Assembly: GCA_920105625.2 (NCBI GenBank)
Contig: OV050030.1
Span: 239,227,889-239,291,888, forward strand
Source of the DNA: Clusia tigrina
Lineage: Eukaryota; Arthropoda; Insecta; Diptera; Clusiidae
Reading direction: 5' to 3'
DNA: 64,000 bases
Positions within the stretch are counted from its first letter, which is position 1, and each line of letters begins with the position of its first letter. A program made the translations under genes and the position numbers. Below, piece after piece: positions 37,750 through 51,015 of the stretch. Below the pieces are notes generated by a model that did no database searches, had not been told where the DNA came from, and was given only the letters and a program-made list of their open reading frames with translations.

Positions 37750-38369
37750 ACCTATCAAAGTTTGCAACATACAAATGCTTTTAATTTTTACTGGAGCGTC
37801 ATAAAACCTTGAAATTTTGTAACAATAAAGTACTCGAGCCTCTTGTCAACTTAAGTTATCGCTCAAAGCTATGCTTCCCTTGAGTCCCAAATAAAACACT
37901 GATAAAACTTCAAATGGCCCTAAGTTCTTCACGGTACGTCCTACACCCATCAAAGTTTGCAACATACAAATGCTTTTAACTTTTTACTGGAGCGTCATAA
38001 AACCTTGAAATTTTGTAAGAATAAAGAACTCGAGCCTCTTGCCAATTTAAGCTATCGCTCAAAGCTATGCTTCCCTTGGGTCCCAAATCAAACACTGATA
38101 AAACTTCAAATGGCCCCAACTTCTATACGGTACGTCCTACAGCTATCAAAGTTTGCAACATACAAATGCTTGTAACTTTTTGCTGGATCGTCATAAAACC
38201 TTGAAATTTTGTAACAATAAAGTACTCGAGCCTCTTGTCAATTTAAGCTATCGCTCAAAGCTATGCTACCCTTGAGTCCCAAATCAAACACTGATAAAAC
38301 TTCAAATGGCCCTAACTTATATACAGTAGGTCCTACACCTATCAAAGTTTACAACATACAAATATTGTA
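37750..38369 (+). repeat. Short transition zone
   Basis: About three monomers leading from the 4486-bp super-repeat to the 16-mer. They show AAGAACTCGAGCC with CTTGCCAATT and CTTGGGTCCC, variants that become common to the right and are rare to the left of 33.1 kb. One base is lost in CTTTTAATTTTTACTGG near 37784. Confidence 0.75.
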
Positions 38370-41300
38370 ACTTTTTACTGGAGCGTCATAAAACCTTGAA
38401 ATTTTGTAACAATAAAGTACTCGAGCCTCTTGTCAATTTAAGTTATCGCTCAAAGCTATGCTACCCTTGAGTCCCAAATAAAACACTGATAAAACTTCAA
38501 ATGGCCCTAACTTCTATACGGTACGTTCTACACCTATCAAAGTTTGCAACATACAAATGCTTTTAACTTTTTACTGGAGCGTCATAAAACCTTAAAATTT
38601 TGTAACAATAAAGTACTCGAGCCTCTTGTCAACTTAAGTTATCGCTCAAAGCCATGCTTCCCTTGAGTCCCAAATCAAACACTGATAAAACTTAAAATGG
38701 CCCTAACTTCTATGCGGTACGTCCTACACCTATCCAAGTTTGCAACATACAGATGCTGGTAACTTTTTACTGGAGCGTCATAAAACCTTGAAATTTTGTA
38801 ACAATAAAGTACTCGAGCCTCTTGTCAATTTAAGCTATCGCTCAAAGCTATGCTACTCTTGAGTCCCAAATAAAACACTGATAAAACTTCAAATGGCCCT
38901 AACTTCTATACAGTACGTCCTATACCTATCAAAATTTACAACATACAAATACTTGTAACTTTTTACTGGAGCGTCATAAAACCTTGAAATTTTGTAACAA
39001 TAAAGTACTCGAGCCTCTTGTCAATTTAAGTTATCGCTCAAAGCAATGCTACCCTTGAGTCCCAAATAAAACACTGATAAAACTTCAAATGGCCCTAACT
39101 TCTATACGGTACGTCCTACACCTATCAAAGTTTGCAACATACAAATGCTTGTAACTTTTTACTGGAGCGTCATAAAACCTGGAAATTTTGTAACAATAAA
39201 GTACTCGAGCCTCTTGTCAATTTAAGCTATCGCTCAAAGCTATGCTACTCTTGAGTCCCAAATGAAACACTGAGAAAACTTCAAATGGCCCTAACTTCTA
39301 TACGGTACGTCCTACACCTATCAAAATTTGCAGCATACAAATGCTTTTAACTTTTTACTGGAGCGTCATAAAACCTTGAAATTTTGTAACAATAAAGAAC
39401 TCGAGCTTCTTGCCAATTTAAGCTATCGCTCAAATCTATGCTTCCCTTGAGTCCCAAATCAAACACTGATAAAACTTCAAATGGGCCTAACTTCTATATG
39501 GTACGTTCTACACCTATCAAAGTTGGCAACATACAAATGCTTGTAACTTTTAACTGGAGCGTCATAAAACCTTGAAATTTTGTAACAATAAAGTACTCGA
39601 GCCTCTTGTCAATTTAAGCTATCGCTCAAAGCTATGCTTCCCTTGAGTCCCAAATCAAACACTGATAAAATTTCAAATGGGCCTAACTTCTATACGGTAC
39701 GTTCTACACCTATCAAAGTTTGCAACATACAAATGCTTTTAACTTTTTACTGGAGCGTCATACAACCTGGAAATTTTGTAACAATAAAGTATTCGAGCCT
39801 CTTGTCAAATTAAGCTATCGCTCAGAGCTATGCTACCCTTGAGGCCCAAATCAAACACTGATAAAACTTCAAATGGCCCTAACTTCGATACGGTACGTCC
39901 TACACGTATCAAAGTTTGCAACATACAAATGCTTGTAACTTTTTACTGGAGCGTCATAAAACCTTGAAATTTTGTAACAATAAAGTACTCGAGCCTCTTG
40001 TCAAATTAAGCTATCGCTCAGAGCTATGCTACCCTTGAGTCCCAAATCGAACACTGATAAAACTTCAAATGGCCCTAATTTCTGTACAGTAGGTCCTATA
40101 CCTATCAAAGTTTACAACATACAAATGCTTGTAACTTTTTACTGGAGCGTCATAAAACCTTGAAATTTTGTAACAATCAAGTACTCGAGCCTCTTGTCAA
40201 TTTAAGTTATCGCTCAAAGCTATGCTACCCTTGAGTCCCAAATAAAACACTGATAAAACTTCAAATGGCCCTAACTTCTATACGGTACGTTCTACACCTA
40301 TCAAAGTTTGCAACATTCAAATGCTTTTAACTTTTTACTGGAGCGTCATAAAACCTTAAAATTTTGTAACAATAAAGTACTCGAGCCTCTTGTCAACTTA
40401 AGTTATCGCTCAAAGCCATGCTTCCCTTGAGTCCCAAATCAAACACTGATAAAACTTAAAATGGCCCTAACTTCTATGCGGTACGTCCTACACCTATCCA
40501 AGTTTGCAACATACAGATGCTGGTAACTTTTTACTGGAGCGTCATAAAACCTTGAAATTTTGTAACAATAAAGTACTCGAGCCTCTTGTCAATTTAAGCT
40601 ATCGCTCAAAGCTATGCTACTCTTGAGTCCCAAATAAAACACTGATAAAACTTCAAATGGCCCTAACTTCTATACAGTACGTCCTATACCTATCAAAATT
40701 TACAACATACAAATACTTGTAACTTTTTACTGGAGCGTCATAAAACCTTGAAATTTTGTAACAATAAAGAACTCGAGCTTCTTGCCAATTTAAGCTATCG
40801 CTCAAATCTATGCTTCCCTTGAGTCCCAAATCAAACACTGATAAAACTTCAAATGGGCCTAACTTCTATATGGTACGTTCTACACCTATCAAAGTTGGCA
40901 ACATACAAATGCTTGTAACTTTTAACTGGAGCGTCATAAAACCTTGAAATTTTGTAACAATAAAGTACTCGAGCCTCTTGTCAATTTAAGCTATCGCTCA
41001 AAGCTATGCTTCCCTTGAGTCCCAAATCAAACACTGATAAAATTTCAAATGGGCCTAACTTCTATACGGTACGTTCTACACCTATCAAAGTTTGCAACAT
41101 ACAAATGCTTTTAACTTTTTACTGGAGCGTCATACAACCTGGAAATTTTGTAACAATAAAGTATTCGAGCCTCTTGTCAAATTAAGCTATCGCTCAGAGC
41201 TATGCTACCCTTGAGGCCCAAATCAAACACTGATAAGACCTCAAATGGCCCTAACTTCGATACGGTACGTCCTACACGTATCAAAGTTTGCAACATACAA

Positions 41301-41505
41301 ATGCTTGTAACTTTTTACTGGAGCGTCATAAAACCTTGAAATTTTGTAACAATAAAGTACTCGAGCCTCTTGTCAAATTAAGCTATCGCTCAGAGCTATG
41401 CTACCCTTGAGTCCCAAATCGAACACTGATAAAACTTCAAATGGCCCTAATTTCTGTACAGTAGGTCCTATACCTATCAAAGTTTACAACATACAAATGC
41501 TTGTA
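38370..41505 (+). repeat. 16-mer HOR, copy 1 (3136 bp, 7 + 9 monomers)
   Basis: The variant TTCTATATGGTACG recurs at 39495, 40867 and 42631 (steps 1372 and 1764), and TTCTATGCGG at 38711, 40475 and 41847 (steps 1764 and 1372). So blocks of seven (1372) and nine (1764) monomers alternate, and the full period is 16 x 196 = 3136 with no net indel. Boundaries are approximate; the left limit is where CAAATATTG at 38362 stops matching CAAATGCTTG at +3136. Confidence 0.87.
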
Positions 41506-43300
41506 ACTTTTTACTGGAGCGTCATAAAACCTTGAAATTTTGTAACAATCAAGTACTCGAGCCTCTTGTCAATTTAAGTTATCGCTCAAAGCTATGCTAC
41601 CCTTGAGTCCCAAATAAAACACTGATAAAACTTCAAATGGCCCTAACTTCTATACGGTACGTTCTACACCTATCAAAGTTTGCAACATACAAATGCTTTT
41701 AACTTTTTACTGGAGCGTCATAAAACCTTAAAATTTTGTAACAATAAAGTACTCGAGCCTCTTGTCAACTTAAGTTATCGCTCAAAGCCATGCTTCCCTT
41801 GAGTCCCAAATCAAACACTGATAAAACTTAAAATGGCCCTAACTTCTATGCGGTACGTCCTACACCTATCCACGTTTGCAACATACAGATGCTGGTAACT
41901 TTTTACTGGAGCGTCATAAAACCTTGAAATTTTGTAACAATAAAGTACTCGAGCCTCTTGTCAATTTAAGCTATCGCTCAAAGCTATGCTACTCTTGAGT
42001 CCCAAATAAAACACTGATAAAACTTCAAATGGCCCTAACTTCTATACAGTACGTCCTATACCTATCAAAATTTACAACATACAAATACTTGTAACTTTTT
42101 ACTGGAGCGTCATAAAACCTTGAAATTTTGTAACAATAAAGTACTCGAGCCTCTTGTCAATTTAAGTTATCGCTCAAAGCAATGCTACCCTTGAGTCCCA
42201 AATAAAACACTGATAAAACTTCAAATGGCCCTAACTTCTATACGGTACGTCCTACACCTATCAAAGTTTGCAACATACAAATGCTTGTAACTTTTTACTG
42301 GAGCGTCATAAAACCTGGAAATTTTGTAACAATAAAGTACTCGAGCCTCTTGTCAATTTAAGCTATCGCTCAAAGCTATGCTACTCTTGAGTCCCAAATG
42401 AAACACTGAGAAAACTTCAAATGGCCCTAACTTCTATACGGTACGTCCTACACCTATCAAAATTTGCAGCATACAAATGCTTTTAACTTTTTACTGGAGC
42501 GTCATAAAAGCTTGAAATTTTGTAACAATAAAGAACTCGAGCTTCTTGCCAATTTAAGCTATCGCTCAAATCTATGCTTCCCTTGAGTCCCAAATCAAAT
42601 ACTGAGAAAACTTCAAATGGGCCTAACTTCTATATGGTACGTTCTACACCTATCAAAGTTGGCAACATACAAATGCTTGTAACTTTTAACTGGAGCGTCA
42701 TAAAACCTTGAAATTTTGTAACAATAAAGTACTCGAGCCTCTTGTCAATTTAAGCTATCGCTCAAAGCTATGCTTCCCTTGAGTCCCAAATCAAACACAG
42801 ATAAAATTTCAAATGGGCCTAACTTCTATACGGTACGTTCTACACCTATCAAAGTTTGCAACATACAAATGCTTTTAACTTTTTACTGGAGCGTCATACA
42901 ACCTTGAAATTTTGTGACAATAAAGTATTCGAGCCTCTTGTCAAATTAAGCTATCGCTCAGAGCTATGCTACCCTTGAGGCCCAAATCAAACACTGATAA
43001 AACTTCAAATGGCCCTAACTTCGATACGGTACGTCCTACACGTATCAAAGTTTGCAACATACAAATGCTTGTAACTTTTTACTGGAGCGTCATAAAACCT
43101 TGAAATTTTGTAACAATAAAGTACTCGAGCCTCTTGTCAAATTAAGCTATCGCTCAGAGCTATGCTACCCTTGAGTCCCAAATCGAACACTGATAAAACT
43201 TCAAATGGCCCTAATTTCTGTACAGTAGGTCCTATACCTATCAAAGTTTACAACATACAAATGCTTGTAACTTTTTACAGGAGCGTCATAAAACCTTAAA
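41506..43300 (+). repeat. 16-mer HOR, copy 2 (incomplete)
   Basis: Follows 38370-40164 at +3136 (38711/41847, 39495/42631, 40084/43220), then breaks off near 43300, where TACAGGAGCG and CCCAAAAAAAGCACTG variants of the next zone start. One CpG-type change is seen in the otherwise matching text (TATCCACG versus TATCCAAG near 41870). Confidence 0.83.
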
Positions 43301-44414
43301 ATTTTGTAACAATCAAGTACTCGAGCCTCTTGTCAATTTAAGTTATCGCTCAAAGCTATGCTACCCTTGAGTCCCAAAAAAAGCACTGATAAAACTTCAA
43401 ATGGCCCTAACTTCTAAACGGTACGTCCCACACCTATCAAAGTTTGCAACATACAAATGCTTGTAACTTTTTACTGGAGCGTCATAAAACCTGGAAATTT
43501 TGTAACAATAAAGTACTCGAGCCTCTTGTCAATTTAAGCTATCGCTCAAAGCTATGCTACCCTTGAGTCCCAAATCAAACACTGATAAAACTTCAAATGG
43601 CCCCAACTTCTATACGGTACGTCCTACAGCTATCAAAGTTTGCAACATTCCAATGCTTGTAACTTTTTGGTGGATCGTCATAAAACCTTGAAATTTTGTA
43701 ACAATAAAGTACTCGAGCCTCTTGTCAATTTAAGCTATCGCTCAAAGCTATGCTACCCTTGAGTCCCAAATCATACACTGATAAAACTTCAAATGGCCCT
43801 AACTTTTATACAGTAGGTCCTACACCTATCAAAGTTTACAACATACAAATATTGTAACTTTTTACTGGAGCGTCATAAAACCTTGAAATTTTGTAACAAT
43901 AAAGTACTCGAGCCTCTTGTCAATTTAAGTTATCGCTCAAAGCTATGCTACCCTTGAGTCCCAAATAAAACACTGATAAAACTTCAAATGGCCCTAACTT
44001 CTATACGGTACGTTCTACACCTATCAAAGTTTGCAACATACAAATGATTTTAACTTTTTACTGGAGCGTCATAAAACCTTGAAATTTTGTAACAATAAAG
44101 TACTCGAGCCTCTTGTCAACTTAAGTTATCGCTCAAAGCTATGCTTCCCTTGATTCCCAAATCAAACACTGATAAAACTTAAAGTGGCCCTAACTTCTAT
44201 ACGGTACGTCCTACACCTATCCAAGTTTGCAACATACAGATGCTGGTAGCTTTTTACTGGAGCGTCATAAAACCTTGAAATTTTGTAACAATAAAGTACT
44301 CGAGCCTCTTGTCAACTTAAGTTATCGCTCAAAGCTATGCTTCCCTTGAGTCCCAAATCAAACACTGATAAAACTTAAAATGGCCCTAACTTCTATACGG
44401 TACGGCCTACACCT
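43230..44414 (+). repeat. 19-monomer shift repeat, left copy (offset 3723)
   Basis: Matches about 46953-48137: GTCCTACAGC at 43621/47344 and GTACAGTAGG at 43220/46943 are 3723 bp apart, which is 19 monomers minus one net base. Marker variants are CCCAAAAAAAGCACTG, TTTTTGGTGGATCG, AAATCATACACTG and CAAATATTGTAAC. Confidence 0.85.
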
Positions 44415-46900
44415 ATCAAAGTTTACAACATACAAATGCTTGTAACTTTTTACAGGAGCGTCATAAAACCTTGAAATTTTGTAACAATCAAGTACTCGAG
44501 CCTCTTGTCAATTTAAGTTATCGCTCAAAGCTATGCTACCCTTGAGTCCCAAAAAAAGCACTGATAAAACTTCAAATGGCCCTAACTTCTAAACGGTACG
44601 TCCCACACCTATCAAAGTTTGCAACATACAAATGCTTGTAACTTTTTACTGGAGCGTCATAAAACCTGGAAATTTTGTAACAATAAAGTACTCGAGCCTC
44701 TTGTCAATTTAAGCTATCGCTCAAAGCTATGCTATCCTTGAGTCCCAAATCAAACACTGAGAAAACTTCAAATGGCCCTAACTTCTATACGGTACGTCCT
44801 ACACCTATCAAAGTTTGCAACATACAAATGCTTTTAACTTTTTACTGGAGCGTCATAAAACCTTGAAATTTTGTAACAATAAAGAACTCGAGCCTCTTGC
44901 CAATTTAAGATATCGCTCAAAGCTATGCTTCCTTTGGGTCCCAAATCAAACACTGATAAAACTTCAAATGGCCCCAACTTCTATACGGTACGTCCTACAG
45001 CTATCAAAGTTTGCAACATTCCAATGCTTGTAACTTTTTGGTGGATCGTCATAAAACCTTGAAATTTTGTAACAATAAAGTACTCGAGCCTCTTGTCAAT
45101 TTAAACTATCGCTCAAAGCTATGCTACCCTTGAGTCCCAAATCATACACTGATAAAACTTCAAATGGCCCTAACTTTTATACAGTAGGTCCTACACCTAT
45201 CAAAGTTTACAACATACAAATATTGTAACTTTTTACTGGAGCGTCATAAAACCTTGAAATTTTGTAACAATAAAGTACTCGAGCCTCTTGTCAATTTAAG
45301 TTATCGCTCAAAGCTATGCTACCCTTGAGTCCCAAATAAAACACTGATAAAACTTCAAATGGCCCTAACTTCTATACGGTACGTTCTACACCTATCAAAG
45401 TTTGCAACATACAAATGCTTTTAACTTTTTACTGGAGCGTCATAAAACCTTGAAATTTTGTAACAATAAAGTACTCGAGCCTCTTGTCAACTTAAGTTAT
45501 CGCTCAAAGCTATGCTTCCCTTGATTCCCAAATCAAACACTGATAAAACTTAAAGTGGCCCTAACTTCTATACGGTACGTCCTACACCTATCCAAGTTTG
45601 CAACATACAGATGCTGGTAGCTTTTTACTGGAGCGTCATAAAACCTTGAAATTTTGTAACAATAAAGTACTCGAGCCTCTTGTCAACTTAAGTTATCGCT
45701 CAAAGCTATGCTTCCCTTGAGTCCCAAATCAAACACTGATAAAACTTAAAATGGCCCTAACTTCTATACGGTACGGCCTACACCTATCCAAGTTTGCAAC
45801 ATACAGATGCTGGTAACTTTTTACTGGAGCGTCATAAAACCTTGAAATTTTGTAACAATAAAGTACTCGAGCCTCTTGTCAATTTAAGCTATCGCTCAAA
45901 GCTATGCTACTCTTGAGTCCCAAATAAAACACTGATAAAACTTCAAATGGCCCTAACGTCTATGCAGTACGTCCTATACCTATCAAAGTTTACAACATAC
46001 AAATACTTGTAACTTTTTACTGGAGCGTCATAAAACCTTGAAATTTTGTAACAATAAAGTACTCGAGCCTCTTGTCAATTTAAGTTATCGCTCAAAGCAA
46101 TGCTACCCTTGAGTCCCAAATAAAACACTGATAAAACTTCAAATAGCCCTAACTTCTATACGGTACGTCCTACACCTATCAAAGTTTGCAACATACAAAT
46201 GCTTGTAACTTTTTACTGGAGCGTCATCAAACCTGGAAATTTTGTAACAATAAAGTACTCGAGCCTCTTGTCAATTTAAGCTATCGCTCAAAGCTATGCT
46301 ACTCTTGAGTCCCAAATGAAACACTGAGAAAACTTCAAATGGCCCTAACTTATATACGGTACGTCCTACACCTATCAAAATTTGCAGCATACAAATGCTT
46401 TTAACTTTTTACTGGAGCGTCATAAAACCTTGAAATTTTGTAACAATAAAGAACTCGAGCTTCTTGCCAATTTAAGCTATCGCTCAAATCTATGCTTCCC
46501 TTGAGTCCCAAATCAAACACTGATAAAACTTCAAATGGGCCTAACTTCTATATGGAACGTTCTACACCTATCAAAGTTGGCAACATACAAATGCTTGTAA
46601 CTTTTAACTGGAGCGTCATAAAACCTTGAAATTTTTGTAACAATAAAGTACTCGAGCCTCTTGTCAATTTAAGCTATCGCTCAAAGCTATGCTTCCCTTG
46701 AGTCCCAAATCAAACACTGATAAAATTTCAAATGGGCCTAACTTCTATACGGTACGTTCTACACCTATCAAAGTTTGCAACATACAAATGCTTTTAACTT
46801 TTTACTGGAGCGTCATACAACCTTGAAATTTTGTAACAATAAAGTATTCGAGCCTCTTGTCAAATTAAGCTATCGCTCAGAGCTATGCTACCCTTGAGGC
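44415..46900 (+). repeat. 21-monomer super-repeat, left matching part (offset 4115)
   Basis: Matches 48530-51015 at +4115 (TACAGGAGCG 44451/48566, ACAGCTATC near 45000/49115, TATATGGAACG 46549/50664). The offset is 21 x 196 minus 1, explained by two CAAATATTG single-base losses and one single-base gain in GAAATTTTTGTAAC at about 46629. The match stops in GAGGCCCAAATC near 46895, where this copy changes to AATCGAACAC and the other to AATCAAACAC. Confidence 0.88.
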
Positions 46901-48529
46901 CCAAATCGAACACTGATAAAACTTCAAATGGCCCTAATTTCTGTACAGTAGGTCCTATACCTATCAAAGTTTACAACATACAAATGCTTGTAACTTTTTA
47001 CAGGAGCGTCATAAAACCTTAAAATTTTGTAACAATCAAGTACTCGAGCCTCTTGTCAATTTAAGTTATCGCTCAAAGCTATGCTACCCTTGAGTCCCAA
47101 AAAAAGCACTGATAAAACTTCAAATGGCCCTAACTTCTAAACGGTACGTCCCACACCTATCAAAGTTTGCAACATACAAATGCTTGTAACTTTTTACTGG
47201 AGCGTCATAAAACCTGGAAATTTTGTAACAATAAAGTACTCGAGCCTCTTGTCAATCTAAGCTATCGCTCAAAGCTATGCTACCCTTGAGTCCCAAATCA
47301 AACACTGATAAAACTTCAAATGGCCCCAACTTCTATACGGTACGTCCTACAGCTATCAAAGTTTGCAACATTCCAATGCTTGTAACTTTTTGGTGGATCG
47401 TCATAAAACCTTGAAATTTTGTAACAATAAAGTACTCGAGCCTCTTGTCAATTTAAGCTATCGCTCAAAGCTATGCTACCCTTGAGTCCCAAATCATACA
47501 CTGATAAAACTTCAAATGGCCCTAACTTTTATACAGTAGGTCCTACACCTATCAAAGTTTACAACATACAAATATTGTAACTTTTTACTGGAGCGTCATA
47601 AAACCTTGAAATTTTGTAACAATAAAGTACTCGAGCCTCTTGTCAATTTAAGTTATCGCTCAAAGCTATGCTACCCTTGAGTCCCAAATAAAACACTGAT
47701 AAAACTTCAAATGGCCCTAACTTCTATACGGTACGTTCTACACCTATCAAAGTTTGCAACATACAAATGATTTTAACTTTTTACTGGAGCGTCATAAAAC
47801 CTTGAAATTTTGTAACAATAAAGTACTCGAGCCTCTTGTCAACTTAAGTTATCGCTCAAAGCTATGCTTCCCTTGATTCCCAAATCAAACACTGATAAAA
47901 CTTAAAGTGGCCCTAACTTCTATACGGTACGTCCTACACCTATCCAAGTTTGCAACATACAGATGCTGGTAGCTTTTTACTGGAGCGTCATAAAACCTTG
48001 AAATTTTGTAACAATAAAGTACTCGAGCCTCTTGTCAACTTAAGTTATCGCTCAAAGCTATGCTTCCCTTGAGTCCCAAATCAAACACTGATAAAACTTA
48101 AAATGGCCCTAACTTCTATACGGTACGGCCTACACCTATCCAAGTTTGCAACATACAGATGCTGGTAACTTTTTACTGGAGCGTCATAAAACCTTGAAAT
48201 TTTGTAACAATAAAGTACTCGAGCCTCTTGTCAATTTAAGCTATCGCTCAAAGCTATGCTACTCTTGAGTCCCAAATAAAACACTGATAAAACTTCAAAT
48301 GGCCCTAACGTCTATGCAGTACGTCCTATACCTATCAAAGTTTACAACATACAAATACTTGTAACTTTTTACTGGAGCGTCATAAAACCTTGAAATTTTG
48401 TAACAATAAAGTACTCGAGCCTCTTGTCAAATTAAGCTATCGCTCAGAGCTATGCTACCCTTGAGTCCCAAATCGAATACTGATAAAACTTCAAATGGCC
48501 CTAATTTCTGTACAGTAGGTCCTATACCT
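46901..48529 (+). repeat. Second copy of the 19-monomer shift segment
   Basis: About 46953-48137 repeats 43230-44414 at +3723; the remainder leads into the right copy of the 21-monomer unit. It contains the junction GAGGCCCAAATCGAACAC at about 46897-46914, which joins two monomer types that elsewhere lie apart (GAGGCCC and AATCGAAC), a probable exchange point. Confidence 0.83.
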
Positions 48530-51015
48530 ATCAAAGTTTACAACATACAAATGCTTGTAACTTTTTACAGGAGCGTCATAAAACCTTGAAATTTTGTAAC
48601 AATCAAGTACTCGAGCCTCTTGTCAATTTAAGTTATCGCTCAAAGCTATGCTACCCTTGAGTCCCAAAAAAAGCACTGATAAAACTTCAAATGGCCCTAA
48701 CTTCTAAACGGTACGTCCCACACCTATCAAAGTTTGCAACATACAAATGCTTGTAACTTTTTACTGGAGCGTCATAAAACCTGGAAATTTTGTAACAATA
48801 AAGTACTCGAGCCTCTTGTCAATTTAAGCTATCGCTCAAAGCTATGCTATCCTTGAGTCCCAAATCAAACACTGAGAAAACTTCAAATGGCCCTAACTTC
48901 TATACGGTACGTCCTACACCTATCAAAGTTTGCAACATACAAATGCTTTTAACTTTTTACTGGAGCGTCATAAAACCTTGAAATTTTGTAACAATAAAGA
49001 ACTCGAGCCTCTTGCCAATTTAAGATATCGCTCAAAGCTATGCTTCCTTTGGGTCCCAAATCAAACACTGATAAAACTTCAAATGGCCCCAACTTCTATA
49101 CGGTACGTCCTACAGCTATCAAAGTTTGCAACATTCCAATGCTTGTAACTTTTTGGTGGATCGTCATAAAACCTTGAAATTTTGTAACAATAAAGTACTC
49201 GAGCCTCTTGTCAATTTAAACTATCGCTCAAAGCTATGCTACCCTTGAGTCCCAAATCATACACTGATAAAACTTCAAATGGCCCTAACTTTTATACAGT
49301 AGGTCCTACACCTATCAAAGTTTACAACATACAAATATTGTAACTTTTTACTGGAGCGTCATAAAACCTTGAAATTTTGTAACAATAAAGTACTCGAGCC
49401 TCTTGTCAATTTAAGTTATCGCTCAAAGCTATGCTACCCTTGAGTCCCAAATAAAACACTGATAAAACTTCAAATGGCCCTAACTTCTATACGGTACGTT
49501 CTACACCTATCAAAGTTTGCAACATACAAATGCTTTTAACTTTTTACTGGAGCGTCATAAAACCTTGAAATTTTGTAACAATAAAGTACTCGAGCCTCTT
49601 GTCAACTTAAGTTATCGCTCAAAGCTATGCTTCCCTTGATTCCCAAATCAAACACTGATAAAACTTAAAGTGGCCCTAACTTCTATACGGTACGTCCTAC
49701 ACCTATCCAAGTTTGCAACATACAGATGCTGGTAGCTTTTTACTGGAGCGTCATAAAACCTTGAAATTTTGTAACAATAAAGTACTCGAGCCTCTTGTCA
49801 ACTTAAGTTATCGCTCAAAGCTATGCTTCCCTTGAGTCCCAAATCAAACACTGATAAAACTTAAAATGGCCCTAACTTCTATACGGTACGGCCTACACCT
49901 ATCCAAGTTTGCAACATACAGATGCTGGTAACTTTTTACTGGAGCGTCATAAAACCTTGAAATTTTGTAACAATAAAGTACTCGAGCCTCTTGTCAATTT
50001 AAGCTATCGCTCAAAGCTATGCTACTCTTGAGTCCCAAATAAAACACTGATAAAACTTCAAATGGCCCTAACGTCTATGCAGTACGTCCTATACCTATCA
50101 AAGTTTACAACATACAAATACTTGTAACTTTTTACTGGAGCGTCATAAAACCTTGAAATTTTGTAACAATAAAGTACTCGAGCCTCTTGTCAATTTAAGT
50201 TATCGCTCAAAGCAATGCTACCCTTGAGTCCCAAATAAAACACTGATAAAACTTCAAATAGCCCTAACTTCTATACGGTACGTCCTACACCTATCAAAGT
50301 TTGCAACATACAAATGCTTGTAACTTTTTACTGGAGCGTCATCAAACCTGGAAATTTTGTAACAATAAAGTACTCGAGCCTCTTGTCAATTTAAGCTATC
50401 GCTCAAAGCTATGCTACTCTTGAGTCCCAAATGAAACACTGAGAAAACTTCAAATGGCCCTAACTTATATACGGTACGTCCTACACCTATCAAAATTTGC
50501 AGCATACAAATGCTTTTAACTTTTTACTGGAGCGTCATAAAACCTTGAAATTTTGTAACAATAAAGAACTCGAGCTTCTTGCCAATTTAAGCTATCGCTC
50601 AAATCTATGCTTCCCTTGAGTCCCAAATCAAACACTGATAAAACTTCAAATGGGCCTAACTTCTATATGGAACGTTCTACACCTATCAAAGTTGGCAACA
50701 TACAAATGCTTGTAACTTTTAACTGGAGCGTCATAAAACCTTGAAATTTTTGTAACAATAAAGTACTCGAGCCTCTTGTCAATTTAAGCTATCGCTCAAA
50801 GCTATGCTTCCCTTGAGTCCCAAATCAAACACTGATAAAATTTCAAATGGGCCTAACTTCTATACGGTACGTTCTACACCTATCAAAGTTTGCAACATAC
50901 AAATGCTTTTAACTTTTTACTGGAGCGTCATACAACCTTGAAATTTTGTAACAATAAAGTATTCGAGCCTCTTGTCAAATTAAGCTATCGCTCAGAGCTA
51001 TGCTACCCTTGAGGC
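48530..51015 (+). repeat. 21-monomer super-repeat, right matching part
   Basis: Copy of 44415-46900. It shares TATATGGAACG, TTTTTGTAAC with its extra T (about 50745), AACGTCTATGCAG and GCTGGTAGC. Beyond 51015 it continues as GAGGCCCAAATCAAACAC, like 41210-41230 and 42975-42990, the older state. Confidence 0.88.

Noticed and set aside
44815..45033. 72-codon frames starting ATGCAACATAC-like text (also 37957, 48930, 51674, 53827)
   Set aside because: Same satellite text in one HOR family; copies match as DNA repeats and show no codon-level pattern.
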